Assembly: GCA_963579025.1 (NCBI GenBank)
Contig: CAUZFZ010000040.1
Location: forward strand, 3,703-67,702
Direction: 5' to 3'
DNA length: 64,000 bases
DNA from: CAUZFZ01 sp963579025
GTDB lineage: Bacteria; Planctomycetota; Planctomycetia; Planctomycetales; Planctomycetaceae
Part shown: one piece after another, positions 27,792 through 37,234 of the stretch
How positions within the stretch are numbered: position 1 is the stretch's first letter
How the letters are laid out: every line of letters begins with the position of its first letter
Program-made: the position numbers and the translations under genes
Notes under the pieces: generated by a model
Database searches by the model: none
The model's input: only the letters and a program-made list of their open reading frames with translations
Told to the model about the DNA's origin: nothing

Positions 27792-30161
27792 TCACTGGGC
27801 TCGGAGCGTGATGATGAACTCCGAGCCGCCACCTTCGCGTGAACGCATGAAGGCCGAGCCGCCATGCCGCTCGGCAACCTGTCGAACGATCGCCAGTCCG
27901 GCGCCTGTCCCTTCGACACGACGACTGACCGCGCGCTGAAACAGTGAAAAAATGCGTTCCCGGTATTCCTCGGAAATGCCAGGGCCGCGGTCACGCACGA
28001 TCAGGCCTGTTTCGTCCGGATCGTCGACGGCCTCAAAGGGGGCGATTTCAATGTCCGGCGCAGTATCCGGCAGCGTGAATTTCAGTGAGTTGCCGATCAG
28101 ATTCTGCACGGCCTGAATCAGCCAGCGCTCGTTACCTCGAATCGTCGCCAGTGTCCCCACCAGCTCGACGCGTGCTTCCGAACCCTCGATTTGCGGCTGA
28201 AGCTGCTCGATGGCGCGCCGCACGATCTCGTTGAGATCCACTTCGTCGGCCAGCTCAATAAGCTGAGCCTGCGATAGAGTCAGGACATCGTCCAGCAATC
28301 GCCGCATGCGATCGGATGCGGCGATGACGCGGTTCAGAAAATCCTTGCCCTGCTCGTTGAGCAGTTCGGCATTCGTCTGACTGAGGAGCATCGCAAAACT
28401 CTGAATCGCCCGCACAGGCTCCTTCAGGTCGTGCGACACAACATACAGCAAAGACGTCAGGTCACGGTTCTTGAGCTCCAGCTCTTCCTGAGCCTCCTCG
28501 CGAATGTGCAACGCTTCGACCTGTTCCGTCACGTCCCAGAACACGAGCTGTGTTCCGGCAATACTCCCGTCGTGGTCGTAGATGGGCGTCTTCAGGGTGT
28601 GGATGTGTCTGCGCGTGCCATCGCCCAGTTCGCTCGTTTCGACGAAATCAAGTTGCTCGCCCGTTTCGATAACCCGCTCATCGTCGGCACGATACTTCTC
28701 ACACAGCTCCGGCGGTGAAAATGCGTAGTCATCTTTGCCAACGATCTCTTCCAGCGGCAGGCCGAACAGGTCTCGAAGTGCTTTATTCACGAACACAAAG
28801 CGGCCGTCCAGGTCCTTGCGAGCGACACACAACGGAACGGTCTCGACCAGCGACTCGTACAACGCACGAGACCTTCGCAGCTCCTCCTCGATACGGACGC
28901 GTCCAGTAATCTCTCGCTGCAGCAGTTCATTGGCCGCTTCGAGAGCAGCCGTGCGATCTGCGACGCGAATCTCCAGCTCATCGTTGAACGACTTCAGTCG
29001 CTGCTCGCGCAGACGGCGTTCGTTGCAATCGATGATTGTCGACTGAATTGCCGGTCGGCCATCCCAATTCACCAGACGGACCGAGTTCTCCAGCCAAACC
29101 AACGAGCCGTCCTTGCGTTTGCCCTGATATTCGTACCGTTCCGGGGCATCGCCACCGTTACCACGACTCACGCGATACGACTGCAGCCGCTCATGTTCGT
29201 GCGGGGCAACAAAGTCGAGCGTGGAGTCACGCGACAGGGTCTCGTCTACCGTATAGCCCAGCAGTCGGCACCAGGCTTCGTTGACAAACAGGGGACGGTC
29301 GTCGCGATGAATAATGATGCCCTGTATCGAACCTTCCACCAGATCCCGAAACCGTCGCTCGCTGGACTGCAGAGCCAGCCGCGCCTCGATTCGCTCTGTC
29401 ACGTTTTCGACCAGCGACATGCGATACAGCGGCTCACCACCATCCGATTCCATCCAGTGGCCCGACAGACGCACCCAGACAATGCCACCATCCTTGCGGA
29501 GGTAACGTTTGCGAATCGTGAAATCCGGCTGAATTCCCGGAGTTGTGTCGAACGGCTCGCTGTCAGATTCGAGATCGTCTTCCATCGTCAGGTCGCGCGT
29601 CGTCAATTCAAAAAGCTCGTCTTCGCTGTATCCGGTTAACTGGCAGAAGGCGCGATTCGCGCGAATGAATCGCAGTTCGCTATCCACGAAACACAGGCCG
29701 ATCGGTCCATCTTCGAAGCCGCGTCGGAAACGTTCCTCGCTTTCGCTGAGCGCATGCTCGGCCCGCCGTCGCTGCGTGATGTCGATGATCGACGCCTGGA
29801 TAGCCGGCTCACCGCACCACTCGACCGGACGCACCAGATTCTCGATCCACAGAATCGACCCGTTACTGTGAACGGCGCGATAGTCGTAATTCTCTGGAGC
29901 CGGCTCACCGCGCAACCGAGCCTGCATGTACCCCAGCATGCGGTCATGCTCGTCCGCGTGGATCAGCGGAAGCACAGAGTCCATCTGCATCACTTCATCT
30001 ACAGACAATCCGTGAATCCGCGCCCAGGCCTCATTAATCCACAGCGGCTTCTGATTGCGATGAACCAGCATGCCATGGATCGAACTTTCGACCAGACGAC
30101 GAAAAGTCGCGTCGTCCGGTTGCGGCACGCTGTCGACTGTCTGATTGGATTGCAGAGTCAT
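27792..30161 (-). CDS. Histidine kinase with four PAS domains
   Basis: 789 residues, no transmembrane segment, so a soluble sensor. PAS1 spans about 15-130, PAS2 about 140-260, PAS3 about 265-380 and PAS4 about 430-550, each ending in a PAC-like strand (IIDITQRRR, LVENVTERI, IIDCNERR, FWDVTEQV). A coiled coil joins PAS3 and PAS4 (DELEIRVADRTAALEAANEL). The HisKA box has His577 in VVSHDLKEPVRA. The HATPase contains the N box (LIGNSLKFT), G1 (VRDRGPGISEEYRERIF) and G2 (GTGAGLAIVRQV). PAS1 and PAS3 are clearly paralogous. No response regulator is adjacent, so the partner is unknown. Confidence 0.9.
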   Translation of the reverse strand: MTLQSNQTVDSVPQPDDATFRRLVESSIHGMLVHRNQKPLWINEAWARIHGLSVDEVMQMDSVLPLIHADEHDRMLGYMQARLRGEPAPENYDYRAVHSNGSILWIENLVRPVEWCGEPAIQASIIDITQRRRAEHALSESEERFRRGFEDGPIGLCFVDSELRFIRANRAFCQLTGYSEDELFELTTRDLTMEDDLESDSEPFDTTPGIQPDFTIRKRYLRKDGGIVWVRLSGHWMESDGGEPLYRMSLVENVTERIEARLALQSSERRFRDLVEGSIQGIIIHRDDRPLFVNEAWCRLLGYTVDETLSRDSTLDFVAPHEHERLQSYRVSRGNGGDAPERYEYQGKRKDGSLVWLENSVRLVNWDGRPAIQSTIIDCNERRLREQRLKSFNDELEIRVADRTAALEAANELLQREITGRVRIEEELRRSRALYESLVETVPLCVARKDLDGRFVFVNKALRDLFGLPLEEIVGKDDYAFSPPELCEKYRADDERVIETGEQLDFVETSELGDGTRRHIHTLKTPIYDHDGSIAGTQLVFWDVTEQVEALHIREEAQEELELKNRDLTSLLYVVSHDLKEPVRAIQSFAMLLSQTNAELLNEQGKDFLNRVIAASDRMRRLLDDVLTLSQAQLIELADEVDLNEIVRRAIEQLQPQIEGSEARVELVGTLATIRGNERWLIQAVQNLIGNSLKFTLPDTAPDIEIAPFEAVDDPDETGLIVRDRGPGISEEYRERIFSLFQRAVSRRVEGTGAGLAIVRQVAERHGGSAFMRSREGGGSEFIITLRAQ

Positions 30162-30185
30162 TGAGTAGAATTCTGGCCGGTGAGA

Positions 30186-30454
30186 GGCGGCGGCGAAATT
30201 AATCGTGCATTTGGCCGGTGGTGGATTTCACGATGGCAGCCGCGATAGCGGCGACAGCACATAGCTGCGGGCGTCAGCCCGCAGATCCTGCGAGCAAGGC
30301 CGTTCGAGCCGCGAAGCGGCGGCAGACACACCGTTGCGTCGTGCTGCCGCCGCTTCGCGGCTCCGTTTCTTGCGTGTTCGTTCGACCCCTGGCTCACGCC
30401 AGGGGCTATGTGCTGTCGCCGCTGACTGGATGTACGATCAATTTCGCTGCCGCC
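30186..30454. repeat. Nested palindromic intergenic element
   Basis: Between two divergent genes there are stacked inverted repeats. The outermost arms, 30186-30209 and 30431-30454, pair at 21 of 24 positions. Inside, 30247-30265 and 30405-30423 are perfect over 19 bases. Inside that, 30306-30325 and 30344-30363 are perfect over 20 bases with an 18-base spacer. Two smaller hairpins flank the central one (GCTGCGGGCGTCAGCCCGCAG from 30264, and CCCCTGGCTCACGCCAGGGG at 30386-30405). No transposase is present. It resembles a MITE- or REP-type element able to fold into a long stem with side hairpins. Confidence 0.8.
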
Positions 30455-30646
30455 CCTAAGTTGATTCAGCACGTGCCGGGAACGTAGCCGGCAGGCCTGC
30501 ACACAGAAACCGTTTCCGGTGAGTCTGGAATTGGTGTATCGGGCACTTGCCGCGCGAGTCAGAATAACCGCCGGCCGACTGGTTCCGCATCAGACTTCGG
30601 CAAACCGCAACATGAATGCGCAACTTCAGCAAACCGGGAATGAGAC

Positions 30647-31756
30647 ATGATTGTCGGCGTACCGCGTGAAGTGAAACAGGACGAATACCGCGCGGCGATG
30701 CTTCCGGTCGGCGTTGAAGAGCTGACTCATCGAGGCCATCGCGTACTGATCGAAACTGGAGCGGGAACCGGCAGCGGTATCCCCGACGACCAGTACTCGA
30801 ATCACGGAGCTGAAATCGTTCCGGATGCCGCGACAGTGTTCGGTCAGGCCGAGCTGGTCGTGAAAGTCAAAGAGCCTCAGCCGTCTGAGTGGCCTCTGCT
30901 CCGACCCGGACAGTTACTCTTCACGTACTTTCATTTTGCTGCCAGCGAAGAACTGACTCGCGGAGTGCTGGCAACCGGAATCACCGCGGTCGCCTACGAA
31001 ACACTTCAAGGCCGCAGAGGCGACCTGCCGCTGCTCACTCCGATGAGTGAAGTCGCCGGTCGCATGAGTATTCAGGAAGGAGCGAAGTACCTGGAGCGTC
31101 CGCAGGAAGGCCGCGGCATTCTGCTTGGTGGTGTTCCCGGTGTTCTGCCGGCTCACATCCTGGTTCTGGGTGGTGGAGTCGTCGGCAAGAACGCTGCCCA
31201 GATAGCGGCCGGTTTTCAGGCGGACGTCGCGATCCTGGACATCAGCGTCGACCGACTCCGTTATCTGGAGGACATCATGCCGGCGAACGTCAACACGCTG
31301 TTCAGCGACCGCCACACGATCCGCGAGCAACTGAGTCTTGCCGATCTGGTCATCGGCGGCGTACTCGTTCCCGGCGCCCGAGCACCGGAACTGGTCAAAC
31401 GCGACGACCTGGCACTGATGAAGCCCGGCGCCGTAATCATCGACGTCTGCATCGATCAGGGAGGCTGCATCGAAACCAGCCGACCGACAACGCATTCCGA
31501 ACCGACCTACATGGTGGACGGAATCGTACATTACTGCGTGACCAACATGCCCGGAGCCGTCGGCCGTACCAGCACCTACGCGCTGTGCAACGTGACGTTG
31601 CCGTATGTGCTGCAGATTGCAGAGCATGGCATCTCGCGAGCCGCCGAACGAGATTCGGGCATTGCCAGCGCAATCAACATGCACGCGGGAAAGATCACGA
31701 ATCAGGCCGTGGCCGAGACGTTCGGGCTACAGGCCATACCGTTTGCGGCAACGTAG
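30647..31756 (+). CDS. ald: Alanine dehydrogenase
   Basis: 369 residues, the normal length. It catalyses reversible NAD-dependent oxidative deamination of L-alanine to pyruvate and ammonia in the cytoplasm. The start MIVGVPREVKQDEYRAAML is diagnostic, followed by ETGAGTGSGIPDDQY, VVKVKEPQPSEW with the conserved Lys, FTYFHFAASEELT with the conserved His, and the NAD-binding loop HILVLGGGVVGKNAAQIA near residues 168-185. VDGIVHYCVTNMPGAVGRTS completes the active site. The stop codon lies within the start of a repeat motif (31753-31770). It stands alone; its promoter is in the gap that holds the nested palindrome. Confidence 0.95.
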   Translation: MIVGVPREVKQDEYRAAMLPVGVEELTHRGHRVLIETGAGTGSGIPDDQYSNHGAEIVPDAATVFGQAELVVKVKEPQPSEWPLLRPGQLLFTYFHFAASEELTRGVLATGITAVAYETLQGRRGDLPLLTPMSEVAGRMSIQEGAKYLERPQEGRGILLGGVPGVLPAHILVLGGGVVGKNAAQIAAGFQADVAILDISVDRLRYLEDIMPANVNTLFSDRHTIREQLSLADLVIGGVLVPGARAPELVKRDDLALMKPGAVIIDVCIDQGGCIETSRPTTHSEPTYMVDGIVHYCVTNMPGAVGRTSTYALCNVTLPYVLQIAEHGISRAAERDSGIASAINMHAGKITNQAVAETFGLQAIPFAAT

Positions 31757-31769
31757 CCATCTCGCTCCG

Positions 31770-31917
31770 CTAGCAGTCCGTTGAAAAACTCGTAGGCCGG
31801 CAACAAGGAGCGATAGCGACGATGTTCCGGCAGGCTATTTCACGGGGGTTACTGACTTGCCGGAACTGCGCTTTGCTTGTTCCGGCCTACCGGTTCGGTT
31901 TTTCAACGGCCTGCTAG
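31770..31917. repeat. Inverted-repeat element between convergent genes
   Basis: Outer arms 31770-31789 (CTAGCAGTCCGTTGAAAAAC) and 31898-31917 pair at 19 of 20 positions. Inner segments beginning AGGCCGGCAACAAG on the left and ending TTGTTCCGGCCT on the right also pair imperfectly, so most of the 148 bases could form one stem. It lies 13 bases after the alanine dehydrogenase stop and 9 bases before the stop of the convergent DUF1501 gene, so it could act as a two-way terminator. The 18 bases just before it (31753-31770) recur exactly at 37275-37292. Confidence 0.75.
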
Positions 31918-31926
31918 ATGACTGCC

Positions 31927-33312
31927 CTACGCGATGATCTCTTCCGGGACGTGCCCGAAGACATCCGTCAGGCGGAAGTCGCGGCCGGCGTAGCGGTAGG
32001 TCAGTTGCTTGTGGTCCAGACCGAGCAGGTGCAGCGACGTCGCGTGCATGTCGTGGAAGTTGAACTTGTTTTCCATCGCGCTGATGCCGAATTCGTCCGA
32101 CGCACCAAACCGTTGGCCACCTTTGACGCCGCCACCACACATCCACATGGAGAAGCCCGTCGAATTGTGGTCGCGACCGTCGTCGTTGCGCACCGCGGGT
32201 GTGCGACCGAATTCGCCGCTCCACATGATCAGCGTATCCTTCAGCATGTCGCGCTGTTTGAGGTCCGCGATCAGCGCGGCAATCGGCTGGTCGGTGGCTT
32301 TGCAGTTCGACGTGAGGCGTGCCTTCAGGCCCTTGTGCTGATCCCAGCCTTCGTGTGTCAGTTCGATAAATCGCACGCCAGACTCGGCAAAGCGACGCGC
32401 CATCAGGCAGGCGCGGCCGAATTCGTCGGTCGGACCGCCACCGATTCCATACTGCTTCTGCGTTGCCAGCGTTTCGTCCGAGATGTCCAGGACACGCGGA
32501 ACAGCCGACTGCATGCGGAACGCCAGCTCATACGATTCAATGACGCCGTCGATCTGCGAGTTCAACGGCTGTCGTTGAGCAAGATCGCGATTGAGCGACT
32601 GCACGAGGTCGAGCTGTTTGCGCTGAAGTGCCGCGGGGAGTTGCGTGTTCTCGATGTTGCCCAGACTCGCTTTGCTGAGCTGACCGTCGATCTTTGTGCC
32701 CTGGTAGAACGCGGGCAGGAACGCGCTGCCGTAATTCTGAGCACCACCCAGTCGAGCGGGTGGTTTGATCGTGATGAAGCCAGGCAGGTCCTGACTCTCG
32801 GTCCCCAGACCGTACAGAACCCAGGCCCCCATCGACGGACGCACAAACTGAAAGTTGCCGGTGTGCAACTGAATCAGCGCCTGAGGGTGATTCGGGATGT
32901 CACCGTACGCTCCGTTGATCAGACACAGGTCATCGGCGTGCTTCGACAAGTGCGGGTACAGCTCGGAGATTTCGATTCCGCTCTCTCCCTGCGGCTGGAA
33001 TTTCCACGGCGACGACTTCAGCTTGCGACCCTTCTGGCTGTTCAATGCCGTCCCGAGACTTCCCGGATTCTTGCCTTCGTGTTTCTTCAGCCCCGGCTTG
33101 TAATCGAACGTGTCGACGTGAGATGGTCCTCCGCGCATACAGAGGAAGATCACGCGTTTAGCCTTCGCGCCGAAATGCGGCTGCTTCGGAGCCAGCGGGT
33201 TTTCGAACGACGATTCTTTCGCCGCGGCTTCGTGAGCCAGTCCCGCAAATGCCGTGTAACCGAATCCGCATGAAACCGATTGCAGAATCTGTCGACGGGA
33301 AAATTCCATCAT
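31927..33312 (-). CDS. DUF1501 domain protein (exported, sulfatase/phosphatase-like fold)
   Basis: 461 residues. The N-terminus MMEFSRRQILQSVSCGFGYT has a twin-arginine signal. The body has family hallmarks: FLCMRGGPSHVDTFDYKPGL near residue 60, GAWVLYGLGTESQDLPGFI, VRFIELTHEGWDQHKG, and LIMWSGEFGRTP near residue 370 followed by GRDHNSTGFSMWMCGGG. DUF1501 proteins belong to the alkaline-phosphatase-like superfamily and are abundant in planctomycetes, often paired with a DUF1549/DUF1553 cytochrome-type partner. No such partner is adjacent here. I chose the ATG at 33312; a longer reading to 33384 precedes the twin-arginine motif with unlikely sequence. Confidence 0.9.
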   Translation of the reverse strand: MMEFSRRQILQSVSCGFGYTAFAGLAHEAAAKESSFENPLAPKQPHFGAKAKRVIFLCMRGGPSHVDTFDYKPGLKKHEGKNPGSLGTALNSQKGRKLKSSPWKFQPQGESGIEISELYPHLSKHADDLCLINGAYGDIPNHPQALIQLHTGNFQFVRPSMGAWVLYGLGTESQDLPGFITIKPPARLGGAQNYGSAFLPAFYQGTKIDGQLSKASLGNIENTQLPAALQRKQLDLVQSLNRDLAQRQPLNSQIDGVIESYELAFRMQSAVPRVLDISDETLATQKQYGIGGGPTDEFGRACLMARRFAESGVRFIELTHEGWDQHKGLKARLTSNCKATDQPIAALIADLKQRDMLKDTLIMWSGEFGRTPAVRNDDGRDHNSTGFSMWMCGGGVKGGQRFGASDEFGISAMENKFNFHDMHATSLHLLGLDHKQLTYRYAGRDFRLTDVFGHVPEEIIA

Positions 33313-33466
33313 TGCCTGAGTCCTTGAATGGTCTGTGATCCGCAGCCCTGTTATCGGCGTATGCGGGAAATTGAAAATAGCCATAGTGGCACCATACCGT
33401 CAATGCCCCGTGGACCGTCCAATGTACCCAGCTCGATCCTGATTTCAGAAAGACGAGGCGGACGGC

Positions 33467-36400
33467 GTGTCAGACAAGGAACAGTCAATCCCCGAACCGG
33501 GACTCGGCAGCGCGGATATGTCCGCGAAGCACAACGAGATCGCCGAGCTGCGGCATCGACTGGAAACGCTGGAACGCTTCGGACCCGCTGACCTGACCGG
33601 TCGCTGCGAGTCGCTCGCAAAGTTGGAATCCGATGTCGTCGAACTGCTGGCTGCCCGCGACGACGGCGACGTGACGACACTCGGGCTGGGCACCATGCTC
33701 GGCTGGCTGAAGCACTGGCGCACACTGTGCGAGCGGAATCAACTGGAGGACTCAGCAGTCGAGTGTGCCCGGTTGGCGACCGACTCGCTGCAGCAGGCCG
33801 CGAGCGTCTGGCACGATCGCGTGCTTGCCGAATCCGAAACTGCTGATGCCGCCGCGCTGTTTCAGCATCTGATGCGAACGCGACAGTTTCTGTTCGACAT
33901 CGAATCACGCGAAGGAGCGGCCACTCGCACCGAGCGCCCCGTTGAGGAATTGCGCGATGCATTGCGAGAGCACATGCAGACGCGTCTGACCGCCGAACAG
34001 CCGGACGAGGCACAGCTTAATCAATGGTCCGAACTGATCGTTGATCAGTGCGCCGCCATTCTGACTGCAATCGATGAACTCCCGCCGGACCGCGCGGCCG
34101 TGCAGCTCGAACTGGCCATTGATGCGGCCGGGTGGCATCTGAAACACATCGACAAGCGCAAGTGCCGGGCAACATCTCGAATCCGCGTGAAGCTGAAACG
34201 GCTGCGAGCCGAGCTGCAGGAACGGCGCCTGAGTGTGCGGATGGAATCGATCTTTGGCCTCCGGCTGGTGGCCTTTACTGAGCGGCTGATTCTGTCGCTG
34301 ATCATTCTGGTGGTCGTGATCATGGCGACCGAGTGGACCGTCACGCTGCCGGACCGCACATTGTTCTGGCTCAACGTGGTCGACGCCGGCGCATGTGCCG
34401 TGTTCCTGCTCGAATTCTCCGTCAGGCTGTGTCTGGTCAGCGGGCGCTGGAGCTGGTTTCGGCGACATTTTCTGATCGATCTGATTCCGTCGATTCCGGT
34501 CGGGATGCTGTCGATCGGTCTGACGCAGGCAGATGTGCTGCGCGCCGGTCGACTGGCCCGATTCATTCGGCTGTCCCGACTGGTGCGTTATGTGCGCGTG
34601 CTGCGCCCGGTAATCCAGGTCGTGCGTGCATTCGGACTGATGGCTCGTGGCATCGACCGGCTGGTACGCGGACACAGTCACGTTCTGAATGGCAATGTGA
34701 TCCTGTACCCGACGCTTGAAGAGACGCAGCGATACCTCGGTCGACTGCAGCGTGAAGATGTGGAACTGCAGACGCTGCAACAGCGGATTCTGCACGCATG
34801 GGGAACGTGCCTGTCCGAAGCCAGCGACGACACCGCACGAGCGAACGTTTCTACAGCGCGCGTCGCGTTTCTGACGTACACGTACAACGACAAGTTGATC
34901 CGCTTCGATGAGGGTGCCAGTTCGGCGAGCGGTGTGCGCGACATTCCGGCCCAGGCTCTGCTTGACCAGATGGAAGCGCTCGAACCAGCGCTGGTCGCAC
35001 CGATGCTGGGTGAAGTTCTGACGGCTCAGTTGGCGGGAGTCGTACGCAGACTGGCGACGGCCCCATTTAAGTGGCTGCCCATCATTCGCGGACTGGTGCC
35101 GGGGAATGCAGCGGACCTCGATGATGTCACAGCCGTTGCGGCAGCGGCGCGGCGATCGGCCCGCTATCTGCGCAAGTTCTATGACACGTGGTTCTGGGCG
35201 TCTGATCTGTATGGCACAGTAACGCCATCGCAGTTTGTTGACCGGGTCGGCGCGCTGCTGGTGAAAAGCTCGTCCCGGCCGGCGTACCGACTGGCGCTGT
35301 TCGGCAGTGTCCTGCTGCTGACCGAGGGAATCTTCCAGGTGGCGACCCTGGATGCACTCGAGCCGATCCGACATTTTCTGAAGAACTTTGTCGGCACGAC
35401 CGTGATGGTCGTCGGTGGCGTGTGCATTGTCGTGTTGTCGGTCGGCTGGTGGTTGCAGCGCGTCGCTCGGGAAGCCACCGAATTCTACGAACGCAGCGTG
35501 CTGGGCCAGTTTCTACTACTGACAGATTCGATTCGCGCCGAGCAACTGGATCGCGATGCCGGGCTGCTGTTTGATCGCGTCCTGATGCCGGACTGGCCGC
35601 ACGGTGCCGCCGAGCCTGATCGTGAACAACGCGTCGCCGAACTGGCAGAGCTGCTGCGGAGTTCCATGACACATTCAGCAGCTGGAACGGCACGGGATGA
35701 GTTTCCATTCCTCGACCGTCTGACGCTGATGTACCGCGACTGGCTCGACGGAGCGATGTTCACGAAGTCGGATACTCGCGCGACGACTCAGATGCTGGGC
35801 AACACCGCCTTGCGGCAGCTACTGCTGACGTCACATCGACTCACTAAGAAGGACATGAAGGCCCTGTCGCTGGTCGATCTGGAGAATCAGAAGTCTCCAT
35901 TCAAGGGACCATACCTGTGGTTCCAGTTCATCAGTCAGTCGATCGCGCATTCGGTGGCGTGTCTGCTGGTTGAATACAACCGTCGGGCAATTCCGCTGGA
36001 CGAACTGGAACACTGCAGTGACGACTTGAAATCGGCCTATACGTCGTGGCTGGGAACGGCGACGACAATCGAAACCGACACGACAAATCCCAGCGAAGAA
36101 GAATCGAGATATGTGACAACGGCGTTTACGGCGTTGCACTTCCTGGATCCCGACGAACGACGCGAGGCGGAAGTCGAGTCGCGGTTCGGTCCGGCCGTGC
36201 TGCACCGCATGAAGATGGATCGCAGTCTGATGATTCGGCGGACATTCGGCACATTTCCGATGCACCTGCGTCCGCGAGGCGAACGAGTCGTCAATCTGTT
36301 CGCGTTGTACGAAGGCTGGATTGCTGGCGGTCGAGTATTTCTGCTGCCCCTGTTTCTGCTTTTCGCCGGCCTGAAGGGTCTGGGAAGACTGATTGCCTGG

Positions 36401-37234
36401 ATCTACCACGCGGCTCAGGACATTCGTTACCCCGAGCGACGAGCCATCCGTATCGACGCAGCTCAGGCAGACTTTTCTGTGGCCGAGCGGAAGATCAACC
36501 GAATTCGCGGACCTGTCGCGGCGGCTTGTGCGAGATTACGGGCCGCTCTTGATCCGGCCTGGCTGGGGACTCCGTTGCCGGGCGAGCGGGCGACATTGCT
36601 ACGAGGGTCGGATGCGGTCACGGACCTGCTGTTCCTGAAACTGGGACCGTCACTCGAACGCGTTGTCCAGGCCGAACGTCTTCGTTCGGAAGACAATATG
36701 CGTCGGCTGGGCCGTGCCCTATCCGATGGACTCCTTGAGAAAATCGCTCAACAACGGGGCCTGCCGGCTTCTGCCTTTTCGTCGCGCGTCCATTTGCGTG
36801 CGGCGGGAATCGCCGTGCATGCCGATCTGTTCGGAGTCCGCAGCCGCCTGTTCGCGCTGCCGCTGCTGCGGGAAGTCTTTGCGACAACGCAGGCGCGACC
36901 CCGGTGGAAGGATCGGTTCCGATTGCGCTTCCGATTGCGGTCAGCCTTCAAACGCTACTGGGCGACGCATGGCACTTCCGATCCCCTCACACGTCGTCGC
37001 GCGTGGCGAGCGACATTGACGAATGAAAACGGTGTCGACGCGGCGCTGCATGCATGGGCTGAGCATGGCGATGAGGTCGCCGCTGTGGGTGAGCAGTTGC
37101 TGGGCGATGTGCTGTCACACCCCGGACGCATTACCGAGCAACTCCTCGCACTGCGCACGATCCAGACATTTACAGTGCTGGATGTCCTGCACTATCGCGA
37201 GCAGATTCGCGAACTCGGCCAGTACGACATGTGA
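33467..37234 (+). CDS. Giant membrane protein with voltage-sensor-like domain
   Basis: 1255 residues from GTG 33467 (GAGGCGG upstream). Residues 1-260 are soluble and helical. Residues about 270-390 hold four hydrophobic segments ending in an arginine-ladder helix, RAGRLARFIRLSRLVRYVRV (from about residue 360), as in S1-S4 of voltage-gated channels. No S5-pore-S6 with a TVGYG-like filter follows. Two more hydrophobic segments occur near 606-660 (LALFGSVLLLTEGIFQV; TTVMVVGGVCIVVLSVGWWL) and one near 955-980 (VFLLPLFLLFAGLKGLGRLI). The last 250 residues are basic and helical. I do not recognise the whole. It may be an ion-transporter-like regulator; no catalytic motif was seen. Confidence 0.65.
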   Translation: MSDKEQSIPEPGLGSADMSAKHNEIAELRHRLETLERFGPADLTGRCESLAKLESDVVELLAARDDGDVTTLGLGTMLGWLKHWRTLCERNQLEDSAVECARLATDSLQQAASVWHDRVLAESETADAAALFQHLMRTRQFLFDIESREGAATRTERPVEELRDALREHMQTRLTAEQPDEAQLNQWSELIVDQCAAILTAIDELPPDRAAVQLELAIDAAGWHLKHIDKRKCRATSRIRVKLKRLRAELQERRLSVRMESIFGLRLVAFTERLILSLIILVVVIMATEWTVTLPDRTLFWLNVVDAGACAVFLLEFSVRLCLVSGRWSWFRRHFLIDLIPSIPVGMLSIGLTQADVLRAGRLARFIRLSRLVRYVRVLRPVIQVVRAFGLMARGIDRLVRGHSHVLNGNVILYPTLEETQRYLGRLQREDVELQTLQQRILHAWGTCLSEASDDTARANVSTARVAFLTYTYNDKLIRFDEGASSASGVRDIPAQALLDQMEALEPALVAPMLGEVLTAQLAGVVRRLATAPFKWLPIIRGLVPGNAADLDDVTAVAAAARRSARYLRKFYDTWFWASDLYGTVTPSQFVDRVGALLVKSSSRPAYRLALFGSVLLLTEGIFQVATLDALEPIRHFLKNFVGTTVMVVGGVCIVVLSVGWWLQRVAREATEFYERSVLGQFLLLTDSIRAEQLDRDAGLLFDRVLMPDWPHGAAEPDREQRVAELAELLRSSMTHSAAGTARDEFPFLDRLTLMYRDWLDGAMFTKSDTRATTQMLGNTALRQLLLTSHRLTKKDMKALSLVDLENQKSPFKGPYLWFQFISQSIAHSVACLLVEYNRRAIPLDELEHCSDDLKSAYTSWLGTATTIETDTTNPSEEESRYVTTAFTALHFLDPDERREAEVESRFGPAVLHRMKMDRSLMIRRTFGTFPMHLRPRGERVVNLFALYEGWIAGGRVFLLPLFLLFAGLKGLGRLIAWIYHAAQDIRYPERRAIRIDAAQADFSVAERKINRIRGPVAAACARLRAALDPAWLGTPLPGERATLLRGSDAVTDLLFLKLGPSLERVVQAERLRSEDNMRRLGRALSDGLLEKIAQQRGLPASAFSSRVHLRAAGIAVHADLFGVRSRLFALPLLREVFATTQARPRWKDRFRLRFRLRSAFKRYWATHGTSDPLTRRRAWRATLTNENGVDAALHAWAEHGDEVAAVGEQLLGDVLSHPGRITEQLLALRTIQTFTVLDVLHYREQIRELGQYDM

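Noticed and set aside
30158..30502. Minus-strand open frame of 114 codons
   Set aside because: It lies within the nested palindromic element and consists of translated inverted repeats.
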